Under the pieces are notes generated by a model that saw only the letters and a program-made list of their open reading frames with translations, searched no databases and had not been told where the DNA came from. DNA of 64,000 nt from Streptomyces sp. CB02400. GTDB taxonomy: Bacteria; Actinomycetota; Actinomycetes; Streptomycetales; Streptomycetaceae. The stretch lies in the NCBI RefSeq assembly GCF_001905725.1, contig NZ_LIWB01000005.1, positions 62,001 through 126,000 of the forward strand, in the 5' to 3' direction. The stretch's first letter is position 1. Each line of letters begins with the position of its first letter. A program made the translations under genes and the position numbers. Below are positions 36,559 to 46,664 of the stretch, piece by piece.

Positions 36559-37578
36559 ATGTTCAGGACCCTGTGGGGTGGAGATTTGGGAACGAAACAG
36601 ACCAAGGCGGCACATCCTCACGCGGTGACCGAGCTGTGCGAGGAGGGGGTGCGACTGTACGCGAATGCCCTCCGCGCGGGACGTATCGCCCGCGCCGACG
36701 TGGAGCCCGCGCCCTGCTTGATGGACTTCGCCCTCCTTCATCCCGATCCCGACGACGCGCAGTGGTTGCGTCCGGTGCTCCCCTCCATCGCGCTCTCCCA
36801 GCGGTTGAGCCCCATAGAGCGGGAGATCACCGAACGCCGGCGCCTGTCGATAGAACTCGCCGACACTTTCGAGCCTTTCATGTCCCTGAGCGCCCAGGAG
36901 ATCGCGCCCACCCACTCGATCACCGTGCTCGAGGGCAACGACCGCATCAACAGCGCGCTGGACCTGGCCACCGCCCAGTGCCGGACGGAGATGCTCACCG
37001 TCCAGCCGAGCGGGCACCGGCCCGAACGCAGCCTGCTCCAGGGGTTCGAGCGCGACCGGCTGCTCGTCGAACGCGGCGTGCGCATCCGCACCCTCTACCA
37101 GCACACCGCCCGCTTCAACCCCGAACGCCTCTCCTACGTCGAGCAGTTCGCCAACGGCAGGGCGGAGTACCGCACCATCGACGAGCTGGTGGAGCGCCTC
37201 ATCATCTGCGACGAGACGGTCGCCTTCATCCCCGTGCGCGACGACCGCCAGGTCGCCCTGGAGCTGCGGCACACCGGCCTCGTCCGCTACCTGAGCAAGG
37301 TCTTCGAGTTCATGTGGAGCCGCGCGGTCCCGCTGACCGCCGGCACCCCCTACGAGACCGCGCCCGACGGCATACCGGAGATACAGCACTCCATCGCCAA
37401 GCTCCTGGTGGAGGGCCACGTGGACGAGGCCATCGCCCGCCGCCTCGGCATGAACGTACGGACGTGCCGCGCCCACATCGCCAAACTCGCCGCCACCCTC
37501 GGCAGCGGCAGCCGGGCCCAGCTCGGCTACCTCATCGCGGAGTCCGGGATCCTCCACCAGGAGGGAACACCGCAGTGA
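36559..37578 (+). CDS. LuxR-type regulator with TrmB/PLD-like sensor domain (paralogue 1)
   Basis: About 339 residues. The first 200 residues (VTELCEEGVRLYANALRAGRI, LLHPDPDDAQWLRPVLP, then EMLTVQPSGHRPER) resemble TrmB-like or phospholipase-D-like ligand-binding regulators. The C-terminus (HSIAKLLVEGHVDEAIARRLGMNVRTCRAHIAKLAATLG) is a LuxR helix-turn-helix. ATG 36559 and an in-frame TTG at 36586 are both possible starts; neither has an ideal ribosome site. It is divergent from the DSVW peptide gene over 105 nt. Stop overlaps the next gene start (GTGA). Confidence 0.85.
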   Translation: MFRTLWGGDLGTKQTKAAHPHAVTELCEEGVRLYANALRAGRIARADVEPAPCLMDFALLHPDPDDAQWLRPVLPSIALSQRLSPIEREITERRRLSIELADTFEPFMSLSAQEIAPTHSITVLEGNDRINSALDLATAQCRTEMLTVQPSGHRPERSLLQGFERDRLLVERGVRIRTLYQHTARFNPERLSYVEQFANGRAEYRTIDELVERLIICDETVAFIPVRDDRQVALELRHTGLVRYLSKVFEFMWSRAVPLTAGTPYETAPDGIPEIQHSIAKLLVEGHVDEAIARRLGMNVRTCRAHIAKLAATLGSGSRAQLGYLIAESGILHQEGTPQ

Positions 37579-38552
37579 CCTCGCCGGCGCACGCGGAGCA
37601 CGGGGCGGAGGAGCTCTGCGCCACGGGCGCCGCCCTGTACGAACGCGCCCTGCGCGAGGGACGGGTGACCGCCCTGGAGGCGCGGGCGGTGCCCTGCCCG
37701 GCCGACCTGGGCCTGCTGCACCCCTCGGTGGACGACCAGGACGCGTGGGAACCCGTGGCGCCGCACGTCGGCCTGCACCGCCTGCTGCGCGCCTCCGCGG
37801 ACCGGATCGCCGACGAGCGGCGCCGGGAGGAGCGGCTGGCCGGGGTGTTCGCGCCGCTGCTGGCGGACGGACCCGACGACGCCCGGACGGCACCCGCGCT
37901 CACGCTCCACACCACGCGCGAACACATCGGCCAGGCCATCGACGAGGCGATGACCGACGCCTCCGAGCTCCTCGCCATCCAGCCCCGCAGCACGTACGTC
38001 CGCGCCGCCCCGGTCTCCGACGAGCCGGCGATCCGGCGCGACCAGGCACTGCTCAGCCGCGGTGGCCGGATCCGCGTCCTGTACCAGCACACGCTGCGGC
38101 ACGCCCCCGGGATCGCCGCCCGCTACGAGCGGCTGCACGGCGACGTCGAGGCCCGCGGCCTGGACGAGGTCACCGACCGGCTCATCGTCGTCGACCGCGC
38201 CGTCGCGTTCGTCCCCGCCCGCGCCGACCGCGCCACGGCGCTGGAGATGCGGCACCCGGCGATCGTCGGATACCTCGCCACCACCTTCGACCGGCTCTGG
38301 CGGCTGGCCACCCCCATGTACCCGGAGACCGTCCCGCAGCCCTCCGTCGACGGCATCACGCCCCGCCAGCGTGCCATCGCCGAACTGCTCGTCGAGGGGC
38401 ACACCGACGCCGTCGTGGCCGACCGGCTCGGGATGAACATCCGCACCGCCCGCGTCCACATCGCCAAACTCGCCGCGCTGCTGGGCAGCCGGAGCCGGGC
38501 GCAGCTCGGCTATCTCATCGGGCGGTCCGGGATCCTCGACCGGGCGCGGTGA
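37575..38552 (+). CDS. LuxR-type regulator with TrmB/PLD-like sensor domain (paralogue 2)
   Basis: A 325-residue homologue of the preceding gene, starting with GTG in a 4-nt overlap. The N-terminus GAEELCATGAALYERALREGRV and LGLLHPSVDD match the first paralogue, QPRSTYVRA stands at its QPSGHRPER, and the LuxR domain is NIRTARVHIAKLAALLGSRSRAQLGYLI. The two together likely bind DNA as a coupled pair. Its 3' end overlaps that of the convergent third paralogue by 38 nt. Confidence 0.87.
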   Translation: MTSPAHAEHGAEELCATGAALYERALREGRVTALEARAVPCPADLGLLHPSVDDQDAWEPVAPHVGLHRLLRASADRIADERRREERLAGVFAPLLADGPDDARTAPALTLHTTREHIGQAIDEAMTDASELLAIQPRSTYVRAAPVSDEPAIRRDQALLSRGGRIRVLYQHTLRHAPGIAARYERLHGDVEARGLDEVTDRLIVVDRAVAFVPARADRATALEMRHPAIVGYLATTFDRLWRLATPMYPETVPQPSVDGITPRQRAIAELLVEGHTDAVVADRLGMNIRTARVHIAKLAALLGSRSRAQLGYLIGRSGILDRAR

Positions 38553-39546
38553 CGGCGGGGCTCCGGAAGCCGTCCAGGCCGGCCTGGGCGATACGGACGC
38601 CGAGCTGCGTACGGCTGGCCGCGCCCAGCGTCTCCGACAGGCGGGCGATGTGCGCCCGGCAGGTCCGCACGCTGATGCCGAGGCGTTCCGCGATCACCGC
38701 GTCCTGGTGGCCCTCCGCGAGCAGGGCCGCGATGGACTGCTCCCGGTGCGAGATGCCCTCGATGCCGGTGTCGGGCAGCGGGGCGGTCAGCGGGATGGCG
38801 AGCCGCCACAGCCGGTCGAAGACCGTGCCCAGGTACTCCACCAGCGCCGGGTGGCGCAGCTCCAGCGCCATGGTGCGTTCGGCGTTGGCGGGGATGAAGG
38901 CGACCGTGCGGTCGAAGAGGATCAGCCGCTCGATCACCTCGTCCAGGGTGCGCGCCTCCACCGCGTCACCCATCAGCTCCAGGTAGCTGAGGAGTCCGTG
39001 CCCGTGCCGGGCGACATGCGTGTACAGGTCCCGCATGCGCACGCCCCGGCCGCGCAGCGCCGTCGCCCGGTGCAGGCCCTCGGACAGCTCCGCCTCGCGC
39101 CGGATGCCGCCCGGCTGGACGGTGAGCACCTCGGTGGTGCACGCCTGGGTCGCCTCGTCCATCGCGGCCTGGATGCGGGCGAGCCCGTCCAGCACCCGGA
39201 TCGCCGGGCCCTCCGCCGCCGACGGTGAGGCGGGCGTCCGGTGGCCCAGACCGGCGTACCGTTCGAAGGCCTCGACGGCCGAGCCGACCCGGCGCCGGCT
39301 CGCGTTCACCTCGTCGTACATCCCGCGCAGCAGCCGGGTCATGACCTCCTGCGGGGAGGTGGGGACGAGCCAGTCCATGTCGTCGGGGTCGGGGTGCAGC
39401 AGGGCCAGCTCCAGCAGGCAGGGCACCGGCTCCGCGTCCCGGCGCGGCAGCCGTCCGCGCCGTACGGCCCGGGAATACACGCGATCCCCGGCCTCGCACA
39501 GTCGGTCAGCACCGTGTGGATGCCCGTCCGTCCCGTGCCCGGCCAT
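38515..39546 (-). CDS. LuxR-type regulator with TrmB/PLD-like sensor domain (paralogue 3)
   Basis: A 343-residue protein with the same architecture: GADRLCEAGDRVYSRAVRRGRL, LLELALLHPDPDDMDWLVP, VLTVQPGGIRREAELSEG, and a LuxR helix-turn-helix with SVRTCRAHIARLSETLGAASRTQLG. It is convergent to paralogues 1 and 2 and shares 38 nt with the end of paralogue 2, so the last codons of both genes are read from opposite strands. ATG 39546 is chosen because the conserved N-terminus begins there. Confidence 0.87.
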   Translation of the reverse strand: MAGHGTDGHPHGADRLCEAGDRVYSRAVRRGRLPRRDAEPVPCLLELALLHPDPDDMDWLVPTSPQEVMTRLLRGMYDEVNASRRRVGSAVEAFERYAGLGHRTPASPSAAEGPAIRVLDGLARIQAAMDEATQACTTEVLTVQPGGIRREAELSEGLHRATALRGRGVRMRDLYTHVARHGHGLLSYLELMGDAVEARTLDEVIERLILFDRTVAFIPANAERTMALELRHPALVEYLGTVFDRLWRLAIPLTAPLPDTGIEGISHREQSIAALLAEGHQDAVIAERLGISVRTCRAHIARLSETLGAASRTQLGVRIAQAGLDGFRSPAVTAPGRGSRTAR

Positions 39547-39678
39547 CGCCCATCCCACCCCCGGTTCAGCCACTTTCCGCAGCGCAACTATGCGCGGCCG
39601 GAACCGGCTGTGCAACACGGGCAGGACCCGACGCCGGTCGGGGGACCGGCGGGTGGCCGGATATCGACGGGGTGGCGG

Positions 39679-40785
39679 CTACTTCAGCTTGACCGCTTCG
39701 CAGGCCGCCGCGAACTCCGCGGTGCAGATGTCGGAGACGTCGTAGATCCCGTCGGCGACCACGGTGTCCTCGATGTTGTCCTTGGTCAGCGCGACCACGG
39801 GCACGAGCTGCGCCGGGATGTCCTTGGTGGTGGGGCTGTCCACCCGCTCGCGGGTGAGCGAGTCGAACTGGATGTCCTTGCCCTGGACCTTCGCCACGGC
39901 CATCTCGGCGGCGTTCTCGGCCTCGTCCGGGTAGGACTTGTACACGCTCATGTACTGCTCGCCGGCGAGGATGCGCTGCACCGCCGCGAGTTCGGCGTCC
40001 TGGCCGGTGATCGGGGGCATCTCGGTCACGCCGGCGGCCTTGAGCGCCTTGACGATGCCGCCCGCCATGCCGTCGTTGGCGGAGTAGACCGCCTCGATGT
40101 CGCCCGCGCCGATCGCGTCGATCGCCTCGGCCATGTTGGCCTGGGCGTTCTCCGCCTTCCAGTCCTTGGTGTCGTAGGACTTGGCGATCGTCACCTTGCC
40201 CTTGAGCTCGGAGAGCGCGCCCGCCTTGAACTGCTTGGCGTTGGGGTCGGTCGACGAACCGTTCATCATCACGATCTTGTCGGTGATGCTGGCCTCGCCG
40301 CCGAGCGACTCCAGCAGGGAACGGCCCTGCACCTCGCCGACCAGCTCGTTGTCGAAGGAGATGTACGCGTCGATCGGTCCCTCGGCGAGACGGTCGTAGG
40401 CGATGACGGGGATGCCCGCGTCCTTGGCCTTCTGCACGCCGTCCGCGATGGCGTGCGCGTCGACCGCGTCCAGCACGATGACGTCGACCTTGTCGTCGAT
40501 CATCTGCTGCATCTGGTCGGCCTGCTTGCCGGCGTCCGCCTCGGCGTTGGCGTACTCGACCTTGCCCTTCTTGTTGGTGAGCGACTCCACCTTCGTCTTG
40601 AAGATGGGGTAGTCGAACTGCTCGTACCGGGTGTTGCCCTTCTCCGGGAGCAGCAGCCCGACGGTGATGTCGTCGCCCTTGGTCGGGCTCGCGTCGTCGC
40701 TGCTCCCCGTCGCGTTGAGCGCGCCGCATCCGACGAGCGTGACGGACATGGCGGTGGCGGCCACGGATATGGCGATACGACGCAT
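39679..40785 (-). CDS. sugar ABC transporter substrate-binding lipoprotein
   Basis: A 368-residue lipoprotein: signal peptide with lipobox VTLVGC (Cys20), then a periplasmic-binding-protein type I fold with ITVGLLLPEKGNTRYEQFDYP and DVIVLDAVDAHAIADGVQKAKDAGIPVIAYDRL. It resembles XylF-type sugar-binding proteins. Ligand residues are not certain. No ATPase or permease gene lies within 20 kb on either side in this window, so it may serve a transporter encoded elsewhere or be a lone sensor. The 3' neighbour is regulator paralogue 3. Confidence 0.9.
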   Translation of the reverse strand: MRRIAISVAATAMSVTLVGCGALNATGSSDDASPTKGDDITVGLLLPEKGNTRYEQFDYPIFKTKVESLTNKKGKVEYANAEADAGKQADQMQQMIDDKVDVIVLDAVDAHAIADGVQKAKDAGIPVIAYDRLAEGPIDAYISFDNELVGEVQGRSLLESLGGEASITDKIVMMNGSSTDPNAKQFKAGALSELKGKVTIAKSYDTKDWKAENAQANMAEAIDAIGAGDIEAVYSANDGMAGGIVKALKAAGVTEMPPITGQDAELAAVQRILAGEQYMSVYKSYPDEAENAAEMAVAKVQGKDIQFDSLTRERVDSPTTKDIPAQLVPVVALTKDNIEDTVVADGIYDVSDICTAEFAAACEAVKLK

Positions 40786-41004
40786 GCGAGGGCTCACTTC
40801 AGGTGCGTTTTGGACGTGGGCACAGCTTTGCGGCCCATGTGACTGAAAAGCCAACGCTTCAGCCCCCACCGGAGTCAAGGTCGGCCACTTAACGAGATGG
40901 ACACAGCACGGTGCGCCGAACTCGTGAGAGACCTGCGGACGTCCGGCGAGAATCATCTGGACACGCAGCCATACGATAGTCACACACGCAACTGTGCATA
41001 AGCC

Positions 41005-41041
41005 GAGAGGCCCGGAGGTTCGGTGGACCTCCGGGCCTCTC
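41005..41041 (-). terminator. terminator of the dnaK-grpE-dnaJ-hspR operon
   Basis: GAGAGGCCCGGAGGT pairs perfectly with ACCTCCGGGCCTCTC (15 bp) around the loop TCGGTGG, 20 nt beyond the hspR stop codon. Confidence 0.9.
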
Positions 41042-41061
41042 GCGGTTTCCGGGCCGGCGCC

Positions 41062-41511
41062 TCAGTCCGGCTGCTGCCGCTTGGGCCGCCACACCACCAG
41101 CGCGCTGGTCTGCTGCACCTCCTGGTAGGGCACCAGGTCACGGCGGTACGAGGCGTGCACCGCGGCCTCGCGCTGCCGCATCGCCGCGGCCGCCCCGTCC
41201 AGGGCGTTCTCCAGTTCGGCCGCACGGGCCTGGAGGGCGGCGACCTGGTTCTCCAGTTCGATGATGCGCTTGATTCCGGCCAGGTTGATGCCCTCGTCCT
41301 GCGACAGCTGCTGCACCTGACGGAGCAGTTCGATGTCACGGGCCGAGTAACGACGGCCCCGGCCGGCCGTGCGGTCCGGCGACACGAGACCCAGCCGGTC
41401 GTACTGCCGCAGTGTCTGCGGGTGCAGGCCGGAGAGCTGGGCCGCCACCGAAATGACGTAGACCGGGGTGTCCTGGGTCAGTTCATACGGATTGCGTCGA
41501 CGGCCGTCCAT
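41062..41511 (-). CDS. hspR: HspR heat-shock repressor
   Basis: A 149-residue MerR-family repressor. The N-terminal winged helix-turn-helix reads PVYVISVAAQLSGLHPQTLRQYDRLGLVSPDRT, followed by GRRYSARDIELLRQVQQLSQDEGINLAGIKRIIELE, which leads to a coiled-coil dimerisation helix (about 75-115). It binds HAIR sites with DnaK as co-repressor, so free DnaK represses the operon. It is the last gene of the operon, 6 nt after dnaJ, and both its own operon and clpB carry its target sites in this window. Confidence 0.97.
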   Translation of the reverse strand: MDGRRRNPYELTQDTPVYVISVAAQLSGLHPQTLRQYDRLGLVSPDRTAGRGRRYSARDIELLRQVQQLSQDEGINLAGIKRIIELENQVAALQARAAELENALDGAAAAMRQREAAVHASYRRDLVPYQEVQQTSALVVWRPKRQQPD

Positions 41512-41517
41512 CTGAAA

Positions 41518-42702
41518 TCAAGCTCCCTTCGCGGCCTGGAACAGCTCCGCCCGCGGATCGTCGTCCGCGGTCGCCTCGCGATACGCCTCGAGTGCGTCAC
41601 GAGCCTTCCCCGACACGTCCTTGGGAACACTCACCTCCACGGTGACCAGCAGATCGCCGCGGGTGCCGTCCTTGCGGACCGCGCCCTTGCCCCGGGCCCG
41701 CATGGTGCGCCCGTTGGGTGTGCCCGGCGGCAGCTTCAGCGTGACCGGCGGACCGCCCAGCGTCGGCACCCGGACCTCGCCGCCGAGGGCGGCCTCGGCG
41801 AACGTCACGGGGACCGTGACGGTGAGGTTGTCGTCCTTGCGGCCGAACACCGGGTGGGCGCCGACGTGCACGACGACGTACAGATCCCCGGCGGGGCCGC
41901 CGCGCTCGCCCGGAGCGCCCTTGCCGCGCAGCCGGATCCGCTGGCCGTCGCTGACGCCCGCGGGGATGCGCACCTGCATGGTCCGCGAGGACTTGGCCCG
42001 GCCGCTGCCCTTGCAGATCTCGCAGGGCTCCTCCGCGATCAGACCGCGGCCCTTGCAGTCGGGGCAGGGGTCGGTGAGCGAGAAGCCGCCGCCGGAACCC
42101 CGCGCCACCTGGCCGGTGCCGACGCAGGTCGGGCACACGCGCGGTGTGCCGTTCTTGTCGCCGGTGCCCGAACAGGCCTTGCAGGGTGCCTGCGAGGACA
42201 TCCGCAGCGGGACGGTCGCGCCCTCGATCGCCTCGGTGAAGCTGAGCGTCACCTCGGACTCGATGTCCTGGCCGCGCCGCGGCTGGGTACGCGTGGTGCC
42301 CGCGCCGCCGCGGTTGAACAGGCCCCCGAAGACGTCACCGAGGCCGCCGCCGAAGCCGCCGCCGGCCTGCTGGCCGCCGGCGCCCTGACCGCCGAAGAGG
42401 TCACCCAGGTCGAAGTTGAAGGAGCCGCCGCCGCCCGCGCCCGGCCCCGGCCGGAAGCCTCCGCTGCCGAAGAGCGCGCGGGCGTCGTCGTACTCCTTGC
42501 GCTTCTTGGGGTCGCCGAGGACGTCGTTCGCCTCGGAGATCTCCTTGAACCGCTCCTCCGCCTTGGCGTTGCCCTTGTTGGCGTCCGGGTGGAACTCGCG
42601 GGCGAGCTTCCGGTACGCCTTCTTGATCTCGGCCTCGGTGGCGTCCTTGGGGACGCCGAGGACCTTGTAGTAGTCCTTCTCGATGAAGTCCTTGGTGCTC
42701 AT
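41518..42702 (-). CDS. dnaJ: DnaJ co-chaperone
   Basis: A 394-residue Hsp40. The J domain (1-70) has the catalytic H38-P39-D40. A Gly/Phe-rich region (about 95-150) follows, then four CxxCxGxG zinc motifs (CKACSGTG, CPTCVGTG, CPDCKGRG, CEICKGSG) and the C-terminal substrate-binding domains. It stimulates the ATPase of DnaK encoded at the head of the operon. It starts 36 nt after grpE and ends 6 nt before hspR. Confidence 0.98.
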   Translation of the reverse strand: MSTKDFIEKDYYKVLGVPKDATEAEIKKAYRKLAREFHPDANKGNAKAEERFKEISEANDVLGDPKKRKEYDDARALFGSGGFRPGPGAGGGGSFNFDLGDLFGGQGAGGQQAGGGFGGGLGDVFGGLFNRGGAGTTRTQPRRGQDIESEVTLSFTEAIEGATVPLRMSSQAPCKACSGTGDKNGTPRVCPTCVGTGQVARGSGGGFSLTDPCPDCKGRGLIAEEPCEICKGSGRAKSSRTMQVRIPAGVSDGQRIRLRGKGAPGERGGPAGDLYVVVHVGAHPVFGRKDDNLTVTVPVTFAEAALGGEVRVPTLGGPPVTLKLPPGTPNGRTMRARGKGAVRKDGTRGDLLVTVEVSVPKDVSGKARDALEAYREATADDDPRAELFQAAKGA

Positions 42703-42738
42703 CCCCGACGTCCCTCCTTCCCTGCGTCAGCTATTACG

Positions 42739-45344
<2,606 letters not shown>

Positions 45345-46382
45345 TTATCCGTTCCTTACACGCAACCGCTCCCTGACCTGCGGCGATACCTCGGCAGACC
45401 GTTGACGGGGACGAAAAACAGGGGTGACGGGAAGGCGTACGAGCGCGAGTACGACCACTGCGGCGACCGCCGCCACCCACACCACCGCACCCCCGGACAC
45501 CCGTCCGGTGTGCGCGCCCACCCCCACCAGTACCCCTCCCAGCGCGCCGATGCCGAGCAGCACGACCACCGCGCGGGGAGCGAGTCCGAGCCGCCGCAGC
45601 CGGTGCCCGAGGTGGTCCGGCCGGCCGCGGGTCAGCGGCCACCGGGACAGCCGCCGCGCGAGGAGCACCAGTACGGCGTCGGCGCACACCACGGCCGTCA
45701 GGGCGAACAACACCCCGGCACCGGCCCCGATTCCCTGCCCGGCCCGCACGAACACCGCCGCCGAGGCCACCACGAACCCCGTGAACAGCGAGCCGCCCGC
45801 CCCGAGACCGGCCCGCGCGGGATGCCAGTTGTGCAGCAGGAAACCGGCGAGCGCGGCGGCCAGCACGCTCAGCAGAACCGCGATCCCGTCCATCAGCTCG
45901 GCCGCCGCGCAGGCCGCCACCCCGAACGCGGTCACCGCCCCCACGGTGCCGGCCAGCCCGTCGGCGTGGTCGAGCCCCCGGAACGCGGCGGTGACCACCA
46001 CGACCCACCCCACGGCGAGCACCCCCCGCACCACCCCGGTCTCCGCGTACGGCACGACGAGCGCCGCCGCCACGGCCGTACCGGCGAGCGGGACCCACCA
46101 CCGCAGCCGCCACACGTCGGCGGCCAGCCCGAGTACGCCGATCCAGGCCCCGGCGGCCAGCAGCCGCCCGATCCCGGTGCCGAGCGGGGCATGTCCCGCC
46201 CGGTCGCCGAGCCCCGCCACCAGCGCGGTCGTGAGCACGACGGCCGTTCCCCCGGACAGCGGCAGCGCCAGACGGCGTCTGCGGTCCACGATCCCCAGGC
46301 GCAGGGCGGGGACCCGCAGCAGTTCCGCGAGGAGGGCGGAGAGGAGCAGGGCGGTGGCGGCGGCGGCGATCCCGTAGAGCAC
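45345..46382 (-). CDS. MraY/WecA-like glycosyl-phosphate transferase, motifs partly degenerate
   Basis: A 345-residue membrane protein with about ten hydrophobic segments. It keeps ADGLAG in AFRGLDHADGLAG and the cytoplasmic loop GRPDHLGHRLRRLGL, equivalent to the HxxH-type WecA motif that binds substrate. But the first Asp pair of the family (LDD) is LAAD here, so one catalytic Asp may be missing. It lies directly upstream of the dnaK promoter on the same strand, 93 nt from dnaK. Substrate and activity are unknown. Confidence 0.75.
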   Translation of the reverse strand: MLYGIAAAATALLLSALLAELLRVPALRLGIVDRRRRLALPLSGGTAVVLTTALVAGLGDRAGHAPLGTGIGRLLAAGAWIGVLGLAADVWRLRWWVPLAGTAVAAALVVPYAETGVVRGVLAVGWVVVVTAAFRGLDHADGLAGTVGAVTAFGVAACAAAELMDGIAVLLSVLAAALAGFLLHNWHPARAGLGAGGSLFTGFVVASAAVFVRAGQGIGAGAGVLFALTAVVCADAVLVLLARRLSRWPLTRGRPDHLGHRLRRLGLAPRAVVVLLGIGALGGVLVGVGAHTGRVSGGAVVWVAAVAAVVVLALVRLPVTPVFRPRQRSAEVSPQVRERLRVRNG

Positions 46383-46664
46383 GGATATAAGTTAGGGGCG
46401 TATGGACCGATTTAGCGTGAATAACACGATCGGATCCCGGACGCCATTCGGGACACCCCCGGAGGTGCCGCCATAGGCAACCCTGAGCGATTCAGATCAC
46501 CCCGTGCCCGGCTACAGTGCGACCGGAGATGGGGGTAATCTCGAACGGACTGCATAAGTTACCGCTTAGTAATTTCGGGGAAGCCGTAGTGGAGCCCCCG
46601 CAGAAGACCCGAAAAACCCTCTCGAAACCCCTCTCCGAACCCCTCGCAGGCCCGAGGAGCCCCC

